Source: DASUAS01 sp963809795 (GTDB taxonomy: Bacteria > Actinomycetota > Acidimicrobiia > IMCC26256 > DASPTH01). From it: a DNA stretch of 64,000 bases. The notes beneath the pieces are model-generated. The model was not told where the DNA came from and did no database searches. It saw only the letters and a program-made list of their open reading frames with translations. The stretch covers positions 1 through 64,000 of the forward strand of contig CAWELN010000018.1 of assembly GCA_963809795.1 (NCBI GenBank), written 5' to 3'. How positions within the stretch are numbered: position 1 is the stretch's first letter; every line of letters starts with the position of its first letter. A program made the position numbers and the translations under genes. This document shows, in pieces, positions 37,660-46,131 of the stretch.

Positions 37660-37722
37660 TGTTGTCGGTGGGTGTGGCGGGTAGTCAAGGGGGACGCAAC
37701 GCAGACCCTGCGGAGGTTGGTC

Positions 37723-38148
37723 ATGAGTGACGACGTTGTCGACAAGATCGAACACGACCACCGCGAGGTCGAAGCCCTGTTCGCTGAGTTTGATCGCACC
37801 CCGAGCCGTGGCCTCGCCCTCGAGATCTGCGATGAGCTCGAGGTCCACACCAACGCCGAGGAGGACGCGGTGTACCCGGTGCTCGAAGAAGAACTCTCGA
37901 GCGAAGCAGACAAAGTTGAGGAAGCGGAGCATGAGCACCAGGAGGCCCGCGACCTCATCGAACAGATCCGCGGTGTCGAGGATCTCGCCGAGCTGGTCGA
38001 GCTCATGGGCCAGCTCGAGGCTGAGATCAGCCACCACGTCGACGAAGAAGAGAGCGAGATGCTCCCGAAAGCGCGACGCGAGCTCCCCAGCCACGAGCTC
38101 GACGAACTCGGCGAGAAGTTCGACGACGCCAAAGCCGAAGCCGACTGA
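37723..38148 (+). CDS. Hemerythrin HHE-domain protein
   Basis: A 141-residue four-helix-bundle protein with the diiron ligands of the hemerythrin HHE family: IEHDHREVEALFAEFD, HTNAEEDAVYPVLEEEL, EAEHEHQEARDLIEQI and ISHHVDEEESEMLPKARRE. Such proteins bind O2, NO or sense iron and peroxide stress. ATG 37723 lies behind GGAGG with seven bases spacing; the frame is open upstream without a better start. It leads a forward run with two membrane peptides and two PRC-barrel proteins. Confidence 0.9.
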   Translation: MSDDVVDKIEHDHREVEALFAEFDRTPSRGLALEICDELEVHTNAEEDAVYPVLEEELSSEADKVEEAEHEHQEARDLIEQIRGVEDLAELVELMGQLEAEISHHVDEEESEMLPKARRELPSHELDELGEKFDDAKAEAD

Positions 38149-38314
38149 ACGGGTGCCACTCGCCGTCGGGGTGGGCCGCCACTCTTTCCTTCCAGCGGCC
38201 CGAGAAGCGATCTCATCGCGAACGTCGACGACCAGCCCTGTTCGAACTCAAACGAGCGCGATGCCATCTCGCACCGAACCACGGCGAGAACTTCAATGAA
38301 CGGAGACGAAATCC

Positions 38315-38389
38315 ATGTACATCGGTCTCGGCACGCTCGTCGTGATCCTCGTCATCGTGCTGATCATCTACTTCATCCGGCGCGCGTGA
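38315..38389 (+). CDS. 24-residue single-helix membrane peptide
   Basis: ATG 38315 follows GGAGACGAAATCC and encodes MYIGLGTLVVILVIVLII followed by YFIRRA and TGA. It is a single transmembrane helix with a positive C-terminal cap, so its C-terminus should be inside the cell. Tiny proteins of this kind are common in stress operons of actinobacteria. It is too short for standard gene callers; the ribosome site and codon use argue that it is real. Confidence 0.6.
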   Translation: MYIGLGTLVVILVIVLIIYFIRRA

Positions 38390-38432
38390 TCCTCTCGAAA
38401 GATCGCGATCCGCGGCGGGTTGGTCAAAAGGC

Positions 38433-38575
38433 TTGACTGCTGTGATCGTCGTCATCGTCCTCCTCGCACTGATCGTCGTCGCGGGAGTTCTCGCTCTGCG
38501 CTCACGTCGGAAGGGCGGGGTGATCGCCGCGCCACCGAGCTCGCACGCGACAGCGACGACGAGGAGCATCCATGA
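38433..38575 (+). CDS. Small single-helix membrane protein, one frameshift
   Basis: TTG 38433 starts TAVIVVIVLLALIVVAGVLA then LRSRRKGGVIAA. If one missing base near 38530 is restored the frame continues TELARDSDDEEHP and ends in TGA at 38573-38575, overlapping the ATG of the next gene (ATGA). Without the base the frame runs on into a low-quality Arg-rich tail inside the next gene. The acidic end and the 4-base overlap favour the restored reading. It would be a 46-residue anchored peptide. Confidence 0.5.
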
Positions 38576-39150
38576 CACGGGTCGTGCGCGCACGCGACCT
38601 CCTCACGCAGCCCGTCGTCACTCTCCAGGGCGATGACATCGCCGAGGTACGCGACGTCGTCTATGACAGCGACCACGGGAAGTTGCTCGGCTTCACGCTC
38701 AACAAACGCGCATGGTTCGGTGGGAAGCTCCGCGAAAGACTCCCGATGGCATCAGTCCACTCAATCGGCAAAGACGCGATCATGGTCCGATCTGACGACG
38801 ACCTCGTCGACGCGAAGGACTCACCGGACGCGGTCGCCGCAGCGTCTCCTGATCGCAACGTCATCGGCGACGCAGTCCTCACCGAGAGCGGCACCCAGCT
38901 GGGTGAAGTCAGTGACGTCATCCTTACTCTCGGAGAAAACGCACGCGCCGTCGGCTACGAGATCAAAGCCGAGGACCGCACCGTCTACATCCCGCTTCCC
39001 GAGCAACACGCCATATCAGGTGCCGCGCTCATCGTGCCTGACGAGGTGGACAGCTTCGTCCATGACGACCTCGCCGGATTCGGTGCCTCCGTCCCCGACG
39101 ACCGCGCACAACTCCAGGAAGAAGCACGCGACCCAGGGACGGCGTCATGA
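38572..39150 (+). CDS. Double PRC-barrel domain protein
   Basis: A 192-residue protein with two PRC-barrel-like repeats: VRARDLLTQPVVTLQGDDIA with EVRDVVYDSDHGKLLGFTLN (about 5-50), and VLTESGTQLGEVSDVILTLG then VYIPLPEQHAIS (about 95-150). PRC barrels are small beta-barrels that bind other proteins or RNA and recur in stress and photosynthetic proteins. Start and end overlap neighbours by four bases (ATGA), so the operon is tightly coupled. Confidence 0.8.
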   Translation: MTRVVRARDLLTQPVVTLQGDDIAEVRDVVYDSDHGKLLGFTLNKRAWFGGKLRERLPMASVHSIGKDAIMVRSDDDLVDAKDSPDAVAAASPDRNVIGDAVLTESGTQLGEVSDVILTLGENARAVGYEIKAEDRTVYIPLPEQHAISGAALIVPDEVDSFVHDDLAGFGASVPDDRAQLQEEARDPGTAS

Positions 39151-39617
39151 CCAGCCTGCGCGCGCTTCTCGGACAGCCTGTCATCGCGCGTGACACCGCC
39201 GATCGGGTCGGTACCCTCGACGGGATCGTCCTCGACCCCGAAACAGGCAAAGTCGTGGCCGTTCAGCTGGGCGCGAAGAAGTCGAGCCGCTTCATCCGCT
39301 GGGACGACATCAGCGCCATCGGATCCGACGCGATCATGGTCTCGAATGCGGATTCGGTCCGCGACGCCCGGGGTTCGCTTGAAGAACGAGCCGCCGCAGG
39401 GATCGCTAGCCTGCTCGACAAGCGCGTCCTTGACGACCGCGGCGACGAGCTCGGTACGGTCGATGATCTCGAACTCAATAAGACCACCGGCATCATCAAC
39501 GAGCTACGCGTCGGTGACGTACACGTCGCCGGCGAGCGACTCATCGGCATCGGCTCCTACGCCATCGTCGCAAGCGCCGAGCCTCTGAGTCACGACGTCG
39601 TCGGCACGATCTCGTGA
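39147..39617 (+). CDS. Double PRC-barrel domain protein
   Basis: A 156-residue relative of the preceding protein: LRALLGQPVIARDTADRVGT, LDGIVLDPETGKVVAVQLGA and RFIRWDDISAIGSDAIMVSN form the first barrel, LLDKRVLDDRGDELGTVDDL with LIGIGSYAIVASAE the second. ATG 39147 overlaps the previous stop (ATGA). It probably acts with its neighbour. The molecular role is unknown; no catalytic residues are evident. Confidence 0.82.
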   Translation: MTSLRALLGQPVIARDTADRVGTLDGIVLDPETGKVVAVQLGAKKSSRFIRWDDISAIGSDAIMVSNADSVRDARGSLEERAAAGIASLLDKRVLDDRGDELGTVDDLELNKTTGIINELRVGDVHVAGERLIGIGSYAIVASAEPLSHDVVGTIS

Positions 39618-39953
39618 GGCGGTCGGGCGACGGCGGCCACCACTGACGTGCAATGCGAGATCGATCTTCATGCACAGTGCGGACGCCACGAAGCGCTCGA
39701 TCCCGCACAGGCTCAGAACTGACGATCGTGCTTGACCTTTCTCGCGTTGAGCTCATGCACTCGTTCCGCTTGACGGTTCTCGTCCAGGCCCGAGGCACGG
39801 CTTACAGCTAACGGCCGGAGTCCTATGCGCAAGCCGCCTGCTGCACGCATTGTTGTTTGCGCCGATGGTCGGTGGGTAGGTCCACGCGCACGACCGGTGC
39901 GCGCGCGCTCTCGCCGTGCATCCGACAACTATCCACTCCGTGCAGAGGTCTCG
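39618..39953. other. Intergenic stretch upstream of catalase
   Basis: About 336 bases between the PRC gene and the catalase start. The catalase frame stays open back to 39825, but that part is Arg-rich and unlike catalase. The ribosome site AGAGG precedes 39954. I see no clear peroxide-regulator operator (for example an OxyR or FurA site) or terminator. Confidence 0.4.
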
Positions 39954-42077
39954 ATGAGCAGCAACGGCACGAATGACGGCCGCCAATCGGTGGAGTACGG
40001 CACGGAATCAGTGGAGCGTGGCAGTGGGGGCGAGACGCACCAGGTTGCCGGTGACGGGCGGCCGCCGCTGACGACGCGCCAGGGCGTGCCCGTTCGTGAT
40101 GACCAGAACACGTTGCGCGCTGGCGATCGGGGTCCGGCGCTGCTCGAGGACTTCCACTTCCGGGAGAAGATCTTCCACTTCGACCATGAGCGGATCCCTG
40201 AGCGGGTCGTCCATGCGCGTGGCTACGGCGCGCACGGCTACTTCGAGAACTACGAGCCCCTCACCGACCTCACGCGGGCGGATCTCTTCCAACGGGCAGG
40301 GGAGCGGACACCCGCCTTCGTGCGCTTCTCGACCGTTGCCGGCAACAAAGGCTCGTTCGACCTCGCTCGCGACGTGCGCGGCTTCGCGGTCAAGCTCTAT
40401 ACGCGCGAAGGCAACTGGGATCTGGTCGGCAACAACATCCCGGTGTTCTTCATCCAGGACCCGATCAAGTTTCCCGACCTCATCCACGCGGCCAAGCCGG
40501 AACCGGATCGGGGGTTCCCCCAGGCCGCTACCGCCCACGACAACTTCTGGGACTTCGTGTCGCTCGTGCCCGAGTCGACGCACATGTTGATGTGGGCGAT
40601 GTCGGACCGTGCCATCCCGCGGTCGTTCCGCTTCATGGAGGGCTTCGGCGTGCACTCGTTCCGGTTCCTCGACGCCGCGGGCGGCTCCCGGTACGTGAAG
40701 TTCCACTGGAAGCCCAAGCTCGGGCTGCAGTCAGTGGCGTGGAACGAAGCGGTGAAGATCAACGGTGCCGACCCCGACTTCCACCGGCGAGACCTCTGGG
40801 ACGCCATCACCACGGGTGACTTCCCCGAGTGGGAGCTAGGCGTCCAAGTCTTCGACGACGACTTCGCGGACCGCTTCGCCTTCGACATCCTCGACCCGAC
40901 GAAGATCATTCCCGAGGAGGACCTGCCGATCCGACGGATCGGCCGCCTCGTCCTCGACCGCGTGGTCGACAACTTCTTCGCCGAAACCGAGCAGGTCGCA
41001 TTCTGCACCCAGAACGTCGTCGACGGGATCGACTTCACCAACGACCCCCTCCTGCAGGGCCGCAACTTCTCCTACCTCGACACGCAACTGAAGCGCCTCG
41101 GCAGCCCGAACTTCACCGACCTGCCGATCAACGCGCCCAAGTGCCCGTTCGCCACCTTCCAGCAGGACGGGCACATGGCGCTGACCAATCCCGTCGGCCG
41201 GGCGAACTACGAGCCGAACTCGTGGCCCGCCGACGTCGGCGGTGCTCGCGAGGACCCCGAGCGCGGGTTCGCCACGTTCACCGAGCGCCTCGAGGGTGAC
41301 AAGCGTCGGCTACGCCCCGAGAGCTTCGCCGATCACTTCAGCCAGGCGCGACAGTTCTACGTGAGTCAGACCCCGGTGGAGCAAAAGCACATCACCGACG
41401 CGTTCGTCTTCGAGCTCAGCAAGGTCGACCGGGTCGACATCCGCGAGCGAATGGTCGGCAACCTCCGCAACGTCGACGAGGATCTCGCACAGCAGGTCGC
41501 CGACCTCCTCGGGCTCGAGCAGCTCCCAGCGAAGACGGAACCCGCGGTCGAGCCGCGCACCGATCTGGCCGAGTCGCCGGCGTTGAGCATCGTGCTGAAC
41601 GGACCCGAGACCTTCGCCGGTCGCAAGCTCGGCGTACTGGTCAGCGACGGCGCCGACGCATCGATCATCGAGCAGCTCCTCGCCGAGGTCGAGGAGGAGG
41701 ACGCCCAGGTGGAGTTCGTCGCCCCCAAGGTGGGCGGCTTCACAACCAGCGATGGGGCCCTGATGGTCGCGGACCAGAAGCTCGGAGGCGGACCGTCGGT
41801 GTTGTACGACGCAGTGGCGGTCGTGGTTTCGGACGAAGGCGCGCGCTTCCTGGCCGACCAGCCGGCCGCCCGCGACTTCGTCGCTGACGCGTTCGCGGAC
41901 AGCAAGTTCATCGGCTACGTCGCCGCGGCAACCCCGTTGCTGGAGGCGGCGGGCGTCGCCGCCCGGGTGGATGACGGCTTCGTGCCCATCGACGCCGACG
42001 GCGCTGCACAGCTGCTCGAGCGGTGCCGCGATCTGCGGTACTGGGAGCGCGAGTTGCTGGTACCCGCCATGCAATGA
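39954..42077 (+). CDS. katE: Large-subunit (clade 2) catalase with DJ-1-like C-terminal domain
   Basis: A 707-residue heme catalase. Catalytic His87 lies in VVHARGYGAHGYF, Asn160/161 in LVGNNIPVFFIQD, and the proximal heme Tyr in GRNFSYLDTQLKRLG. The extra C-terminal domain of about 150 residues (SIVLNGPETFAGRKLGVLVS, DGALMVADQKLGGGPSVLYD, FIGYVAAATPLLEAAGV) is the DJ-1/PfpI-type flavodoxin fold unique to large-subunit catalases such as HPII. ATG 39954 follows AGAGG. It detoxifies hydrogen peroxide in the cytosol, in keeping with the hemerythrin and MsrA genes nearby. Confidence 0.95.
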   Translation: MSSNGTNDGRQSVEYGTESVERGSGGETHQVAGDGRPPLTTRQGVPVRDDQNTLRAGDRGPALLEDFHFREKIFHFDHERIPERVVHARGYGAHGYFENYEPLTDLTRADLFQRAGERTPAFVRFSTVAGNKGSFDLARDVRGFAVKLYTREGNWDLVGNNIPVFFIQDPIKFPDLIHAAKPEPDRGFPQAATAHDNFWDFVSLVPESTHMLMWAMSDRAIPRSFRFMEGFGVHSFRFLDAAGGSRYVKFHWKPKLGLQSVAWNEAVKINGADPDFHRRDLWDAITTGDFPEWELGVQVFDDDFADRFAFDILDPTKIIPEEDLPIRRIGRLVLDRVVDNFFAETEQVAFCTQNVVDGIDFTNDPLLQGRNFSYLDTQLKRLGSPNFTDLPINAPKCPFATFQQDGHMALTNPVGRANYEPNSWPADVGGAREDPERGFATFTERLEGDKRRLRPESFADHFSQARQFYVSQTPVEQKHITDAFVFELSKVDRVDIRERMVGNLRNVDEDLAQQVADLLGLEQLPAKTEPAVEPRTDLAESPALSIVLNGPETFAGRKLGVLVSDGADASIIEQLLAEVEEEDAQVEFVAPKVGGFTTSDGALMVADQKLGGGPSVLYDAVAVVVSDEGARFLADQPAARDFVADAFADSKFIGYVAAATPLLEAAGVAARVDDGFVPIDADGAAQLLERCRDLRYWERELLVPAMQ

Positions 42078-42192
42078 CTGCACAGCAGTGATCATGAGTC
42101 CAGTTGCTTGCGCCGGAGAGATTTGGTGCCGGCGCTCCTCGAGCGCCTCCGACGTCCTGAGATCAACACGAGAACGACAGGAGAGTGTTTGG

Positions 42193-42429
42193 TTGGATGT
42201 TCCGGAACTCCGTGCGGCGATGGACGTCGTACGGCCTCTGGACAAGCTGCCATCCCCGCAACAGCGGAAGGAGATTCGCTGTTCGGCTGGAGTGACGCTG
42301 GAACAAGCGGCCATGGCGATGGGTATCTCCACGGCGCGACTGGAGCAGTGGGAAGATCGTGTCTCGCCCCGGGTTCACGCCTCGTTTGTGTATCGCAAGT
42401 TGCTGGCAGTGCTCGCGGGAATGAACTAG
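42193..42429 (+). CDS. Small helix-turn-helix protein
   Basis: A 78-residue protein: LDKLPSPQQRKEIRCSAGVT, LEQAAMAMGISTARLEQWED is an XRE/Cro-type helix-turn-helix, followed by SPRVHASFVYRKLLAVLAGM and TAG. TTG 42193 lies behind GGAGAG; ATG 42220 is an alternative. The frame is open upstream to the catalase, without support. It may regulate nearby stress genes. There is no toxin-like partner next to it. Confidence 0.55.
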   Translation: MDVPELRAAMDVVRPLDKLPSPQQRKEIRCSAGVTLEQAAMAMGISTARLEQWEDRVSPRVHASFVYRKLLAVLAGMN

Positions 42430-42571
42430 TTGACACCAAGCCAGCCCGCCAACGAGCGTGCCGTGTCGCGTGGAGTATCCGTGAGGACTTCGTCGTCTTG
42501 CGGGCGGCGCGCGCCGCGGGAGGCTGGGCGACTCGGGAGCCGGCCCGTAGTCGTGGTGCTCTCGAGCCGCA

Positions 42572-43321
42572 TTACTTCGCGAGATCGGTCTCAAGACTGT
42601 TGTGATCAGCGCGGACGAACAAGCCGTCGGCCTCAACGAGGCACAACCCATCCTCTGCCCAAGTGACGGGGAAGAATGCTGCGGGTAGATACCCACGCGA
42701 CGCGAGCACCTCCGTGACCTCAGAGAAGCGGGGCGTCCCGTCGTAGACAGGAATAAATGACAACTCCAGCTGGATTCCGGAGACGGCGCGGCTACCAAGT
42801 CCTTCGACGACTGCGAGATCATGCCCCTGCGTGTCAACCTTGAGGAACACCTGCTCGTGACCGGCAACGAGTTCATCGAAGACTGAATCGAGGCGGTGAA
42901 CCGTAACTTGCTCGGTTCCGATTTCGGTCGTACCGAACCGCTCTGCCGCGTACGCGTTGAGCTTGTGCACGGAGTTCCACTCGTCAGCGGACGCGACCCG
43001 TAGTGTCGCTTCGGTCTCCTCTTGCCCGAGCGCAAACGGGAACCCGGACCAGTTGTGATCGCCCCTCATCGTCTCTACGAGTCTCGGGAATGTCGCGGGT
43101 GCAGGCTCAACACTCGCGATGCGTCCAGTGAAACCCACCTCGTCGCGCAACATTCGGGCGTACTGACCCTTGTTTGCCCCGACGTCGATCACGCACGTCA
43201 CGCCGAGGGCTGCGAACACTTCGCGGAGCCGTCGCGGTAGCGAGCCCGGCTCCGGCGTCTTCGTAACGATCCACCCTGCCCGCCGAAGGATCTCATGAGC
43301 CCAGTACCTGAGCCATCCCAT
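42572..43321 (-). CDS. FkbM-family methyltransferase
   Basis: A 249-residue SAM-dependent methyltransferase of the FkbM family. VTCVIDVGANKGQYARMLRD is motif I, IASVEPAPATFPRLVETM follows, DSVFDELVAGHEQVFLKVDT, QGHDLAVVEGLGS is the characteristic LKVDTQGHD segment, and IQLELSFIPVYDG closes the fold. FkbM proteins O-methylate sugars, lipids or polyketides. It stands with no other saccharide gene beside it. Substrate unknown. Confidence 0.88.
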   Translation of the reverse strand: MGWLRYWAHEILRRAGWIVTKTPEPGSLPRRLREVFAALGVTCVIDVGANKGQYARMLRDEVGFTGRIASVEPAPATFPRLVETMRGDHNWSGFPFALGQEETEATLRVASADEWNSVHKLNAYAAERFGTTEIGTEQVTVHRLDSVFDELVAGHEQVFLKVDTQGHDLAVVEGLGSRAVSGIQLELSFIPVYDGTPRFSEVTEVLASRGYLPAAFFPVTWAEDGLCLVEADGLFVRADHNSLETDLAK

Positions 43322-43497
43322 GCGACGGGATCCTAGGGGGTTGCCTGAAACGCAGCGCCGCGTGGGCTATGTCCGAACTTGCCCCTCCCGAGACCACCGG
43401 CATGACCGCACCGCGCCGCGGCCCGAACGTGGTGTCGACGAGCTTTCCAGCACGGGCACGATGCGTGTTGGAGCTGGACACGAGCGAGAGTGCCTCG

Positions 43498-44019
43498 TCA
43501 GGTGGCCGTTGACTCGGCGCGGCGTGGGAGCTTCCAGTTCGGCCGGACGAAGTGGCACGTGTAGCCGTTCGGGTATCGCTCGAGGTAGTCCTGATGCTCG
43601 GGTTCTGCCTCCCAGAACGGCCCGGCGGGCGTGACCTCGGTGACGACTTTTCCGGGCCAGAGGCCGGACGCGTCGACATCGGCGATGGTGTCTTCGGCGA
43701 CCTTCCGTTGCTCGTCGGTCGTGTAGAAGATGGCCGACCGGTAGCTGTCGCCGATGTCGTTGCCCTGGCGGTTCTTCGTCGTGGGGTCGTGGATCTGGAA
43801 GAAGAACTCGAGCAGGTCGCGATACGAGATCTGCTCGGGATCGAAGGTGATCTCGATGGCTTCGGCATGGCCGGCGTGGTTGTAGTACGTCGCGTCGGGG
43901 ACGTCGCCGCCGGTGTAGCCGACCCTGGTGGAGATCACGCCGGGCTGCTTGCGGATGAGATCCTGCACCCCCCAGAAGCAGCCCCCGGCCAGGATCGCGG
44001 TTTCCTGATGTTCCGTCAC
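43498..44019 (-). CDS. msrA: Peptide methionine (S)-S-oxide reductase
   Basis: A 173-residue MsrA. Cys14 in AGGCFWGVQ is the catalytic residue; VGYTGGDVPDATYYNHAGHA then EAIEITFDPEQISYRDLLEF and FQIHDPTTKNRQGNDIGDSY are family blocks, and YPNGYTCHFVRPNW near the end holds the only other Cys. GTG 44019 has AAGGAG seven bases upstream; the frame extends to 44154 without support. It repairs oxidised Met in the cytosol using thioredoxin. It fits the oxidative-stress island with the catalase. Confidence 0.93.
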   Translation of the reverse strand: MTEHQETAILAGGCFWGVQDLIRKQPGVISTRVGYTGGDVPDATYYNHAGHAEAIEITFDPEQISYRDLLEFFFQIHDPTTKNRQGNDIGDSYRSAIFYTTDEQRKVAEDTIADVDASGLWPGKVVTEVTPAGPFWEAEPEHQDYLERYPNGYTCHFVRPNWKLPRRAESTAT

Positions 44020-44352
44020 GTTGGTGCTCCTTCTGCTGGGTCCTGCTCGATCAACGTTGTCGCCATCTGTTCCTACCCGAACGTCAACACGCACGCCTCG
44101 GGCAGAGGTGCCCGTCCCGGAGGACGCGGTCCCCATTCTCGTCGACGTCGACACCGTGTGACAGGCCTGGACTTCGCCGTTCCCTTGGGCTGTTCTCTCT
44201 CTGCCGTGCTCTCGTGTCCGGCCGGCGGCGGCTGACTCGGCAGGGACGTCCCGTGACGTGGGGTACCGTCCCGGTGGGTTCGACCCCTAGTCTCGGAGAG
44301 TCGTTGAGCGCCCGTGACCGCGCACCAACTTGGCCGGTAGAGGAGGCGAGCC
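44020..44352. other. Intergenic stretch, nothing recognised
   Basis: About 333 bases between the divergent msrA and the 84-residue gene. Ribosome sites lie at both ends (AAGGAG for msrA, AGAGGAGG before 44353). I see no conserved frame or palindrome in the middle. Confidence 0.4.
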
Positions 44353-44607
44353 ATGATCGGTCGACCGGACCTCGACGGCTTCCAGCCGGGCGCCCTCTAT
44401 CGGCACGACGACACGGGAACCGTGCTCGAGTTCGTCGGCACTGCGCGGATGCCAGAGCTCCGCGGCGAGGACGTCGGAGTGTTCAAGTTCGTCGACGCGG
44501 CCACGGGTGCGCTCATCGCGACCCAGGCGGGCTACGACCACGGCGAGACGTTCACGCCACTCGGTGACGCGATGGCCGACGACATCGAACTCTCGGGCGG
44601 GTCCTGA
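44353..44607 (+). CDS. Small conserved-looking protein of unknown function
   Basis: An 84-residue soluble, acidic protein (GFQPGALYRHDDTGTVLEFV, PELRGEDVGVFKFVDAATGA). AGAGGAGG lies eight bases before ATG 44353, a strong start. The pattern of short strands suggests a small beta-barrel, but I do not recognise the family. It is a lone gene between two reverse-strand genes. Confidence 0.65.
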   Translation: MIGRPDLDGFQPGALYRHDDTGTVLEFVGTARMPELRGEDVGVFKFVDAATGALIATQAGYDHGETFTPLGDAMADDIELSGGS

Positions 44608-44631
44608 CGCGTTCTCTCAGGCTGTTCGGAC

Positions 44632-44971
44632 TCAGTTGAGTCCCGGGTTCGAAGGACGCGGTCCTCTCACCGCAATGACCCGACCGTCCACTCGCTCGAC
44701 GCCGGGGCCGTAGCGCGGCCGATAGGCGGGGGACCACCCGAGGACGACGCTCCTGGGCTCGGCCTGCGCCGCCGTGTGCGCCGTGTCCGCCGTTCAACCG
44801 GATCGCTGACTCGCCCACGTGGTCCTCGAACATGCGGGTCGCGGTCTCGTCGGCTTTCCCGCTGACGGCGCCCAAGGACAGGCACAACACCAAGAGAAGA
44901 AGCACCGCGGACAATATGGCCAGAGCGATCACGCGACTACGCGATACCCGCGCAACCCGTTCAGCAACCAT
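44632..44971 (-). CDS. Small single-helix anchored protein, one frameshift
   Basis: ATG 44971 encodes a basic start and a helix VIALAILSAVLLLLVLCLSL, then ETATRMFEDHVGESAIRL. Near 44800 one surplus base shifts the frame, which then reads VVLGWSPAYRPRYGPGVERV, DGRVIAVRG and TGA at 44632. The second part looks like a real C-terminus because it is not Arg-rich as the other frames are. About 112 residues; a membrane-anchored protein of unknown function. Confidence 0.45.
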
Positions 44972-45044
44972 GCTTTTCCCGCCATCCGAGCAAACGGGCC
45001 GGAAACCGGCCACGAGGCCCCCGCAGAAGGCCCGCAGCCCCATT

Positions 45045-45641
45045 TCACGAGGTGCCGCGCTCGAGCAGCTCGATGATGATTGCTTGTTCGGCCTTGGCCG
45101 CGGCGGAACCCGTGCCACCCCGACCGGTTCTCCAGCGGGCGAGGTCGGACGCCGTTGATCCCCGGTCGTTTTCGCGGCGAGGGTCCGCACCGACGCTCAG
45201 CAAAGCCTCGACCGCAGTCGAGCATCGGTTTCGTACGGCTCGATGCAGAGGGGTCACCCCGCCAGCGGCCGTTGCGTTGGGGTCGGCACCCGCCTCGATG
45301 AGGTACAGAATGACCGCCCGCTGTTGTCGTGGGTTCCACTCGGCCGATCCGGGCACGCCATTCACCGCCGAGTGGAGCGGTTCGGCGCCTCTCCGGTTTC
45401 TTGCGCGGATGTCGGCACCGCGCGTGACGAGTTCCCGGGCCATCGCGGGGTCGTAACTGAACGCCGCAGCATGGAGCGACGTGTCTCCCTCGTAGACCTG
45501 TGCCAACCGATCGGCCAAGAAGAACTCGTCGCGTCTGGCGACGCATGCGGTCGCGAGCGACGGCGTCGCGTCGAGAAGACGCAGCGCCGTTCGTCGGTCA
45601 TTCGCACCGATGGCAAGGAACAACCGAGTGAGATCGCTCAC
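45045..45641 (-). CDS. Ankyrin-repeat protein
   Basis: A 198-residue protein with four ankyrin-type repeats: GDTSLHAAAFSYDPAMAREL, NRRGAEPLHSAVNG, GGVTPLHRAVRNRCSTAVEA and DRGSTASDLARWRTG, each followed by the usual GADPN-like turn. Such proteins serve as protein-interaction scaffolds. GTG 45641 starts a short helical cap (SDLTRLFLAIGANDRRTALR); the frame runs further upstream without a ribosome site. It has no signal peptide. Partner unknown. Confidence 0.85.
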   Translation of the reverse strand: MSDLTRLFLAIGANDRRTALRLLDATPSLATACVARRDEFFLADRLAQVYEGDTSLHAAAFSYDPAMARELVTRGADIRARNRRGAEPLHSAVNGVPGSAEWNPRQQRAVILYLIEAGADPNATAAGGVTPLHRAVRNRCSTAVEALLSVGADPRRENDRGSTASDLARWRTGRGGTGSAAAKAEQAIIIELLERGTS

Positions 45642-45785
45642 CCGCCCAGGATGCCCCCTTCGGGCGCCATCGGCGAGCGCCGAGCGCCAGCAATGGCGCG
45701 GTCCCGCGTGTTGTTGGGCTTCGTCGCCTACCGTGACGCCAGTGGCGGCCGATCGGCAGCCACACAATGGAAGAGAGAGCGACCC

Positions 45786-46073
45786 ATGGCTATCGGCCAG
45801 ATCTTGCAGTTCTCGGGAGCTTCGATCGACAAATACGACGCCGTCCAGAAGGAACTTGGATGGGACGGAGAGAACGGCAAGCCAGAGGGGCTGCTCGCCC
45901 ACGCCGCAGGTTCGACGGACGGCGGATTTTGCGTGATCGAGTGGTGGAACTCAGAAGGCGACTGGGATGCGTTCTTCGGCGCGCGGCTCATGCCCGCGTT
46001 CCAGACAGTGGGCGACATTCCTCAACCCCAGGTCACGCGATTCGACGTGCACTCCAGCTACACCGCTCCCTGA
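45786..46073 (+). CDS. Small monooxygenase-fold-like protein
   Basis: A 95-residue protein: MAIGQILQFSGASIDKYDAV opens like a small ferredoxin-like dimeric alpha/beta-barrel protein, followed by GLLAHAAGSTDGGFCVIEWW and FGARLMPAFQTVGDIPQPQ. The pattern of a substrate-like His, a hydrophobic strand and a C-terminal amphipathic helix recurs in antibiotic-biosynthesis-monooxygenase-like proteins of unknown substrate. AGAGAGAG precedes ATG 45786. It ends before a bidirectional terminator. Confidence 0.7.
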   Translation: MAIGQILQFSGASIDKYDAVQKELGWDGENGKPEGLLAHAAGSTDGGFCVIEWWNSEGDWDAFFGARLMPAFQTVGDIPQPQVTRFDVHSSYTAP

Positions 46074-46092
46074 CGAACTCCACGCGTTCGCA

Positions 46093-46125
46093 CGACAGGC
46101 CCCGGCTTCGGTCGGGGTCTTGTCG
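46093..46125. terminator. Bidirectional hairpin terminator with TTCG loop
   Basis: CCCCGGC (46100-46106), loop TTCG, GTCGGGG (46111-46117) makes a seven-pair stem with one G-T pair, extended by CGACA (46093-46097) and TGTCG (46121-46125). It lies between convergent genes ending at 46073 and 46132, so it can serve both. There is no strong T run, as usual in high-GC bacteria. Confidence 0.65.
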
Positions 46126-46131
46126 CGATCG

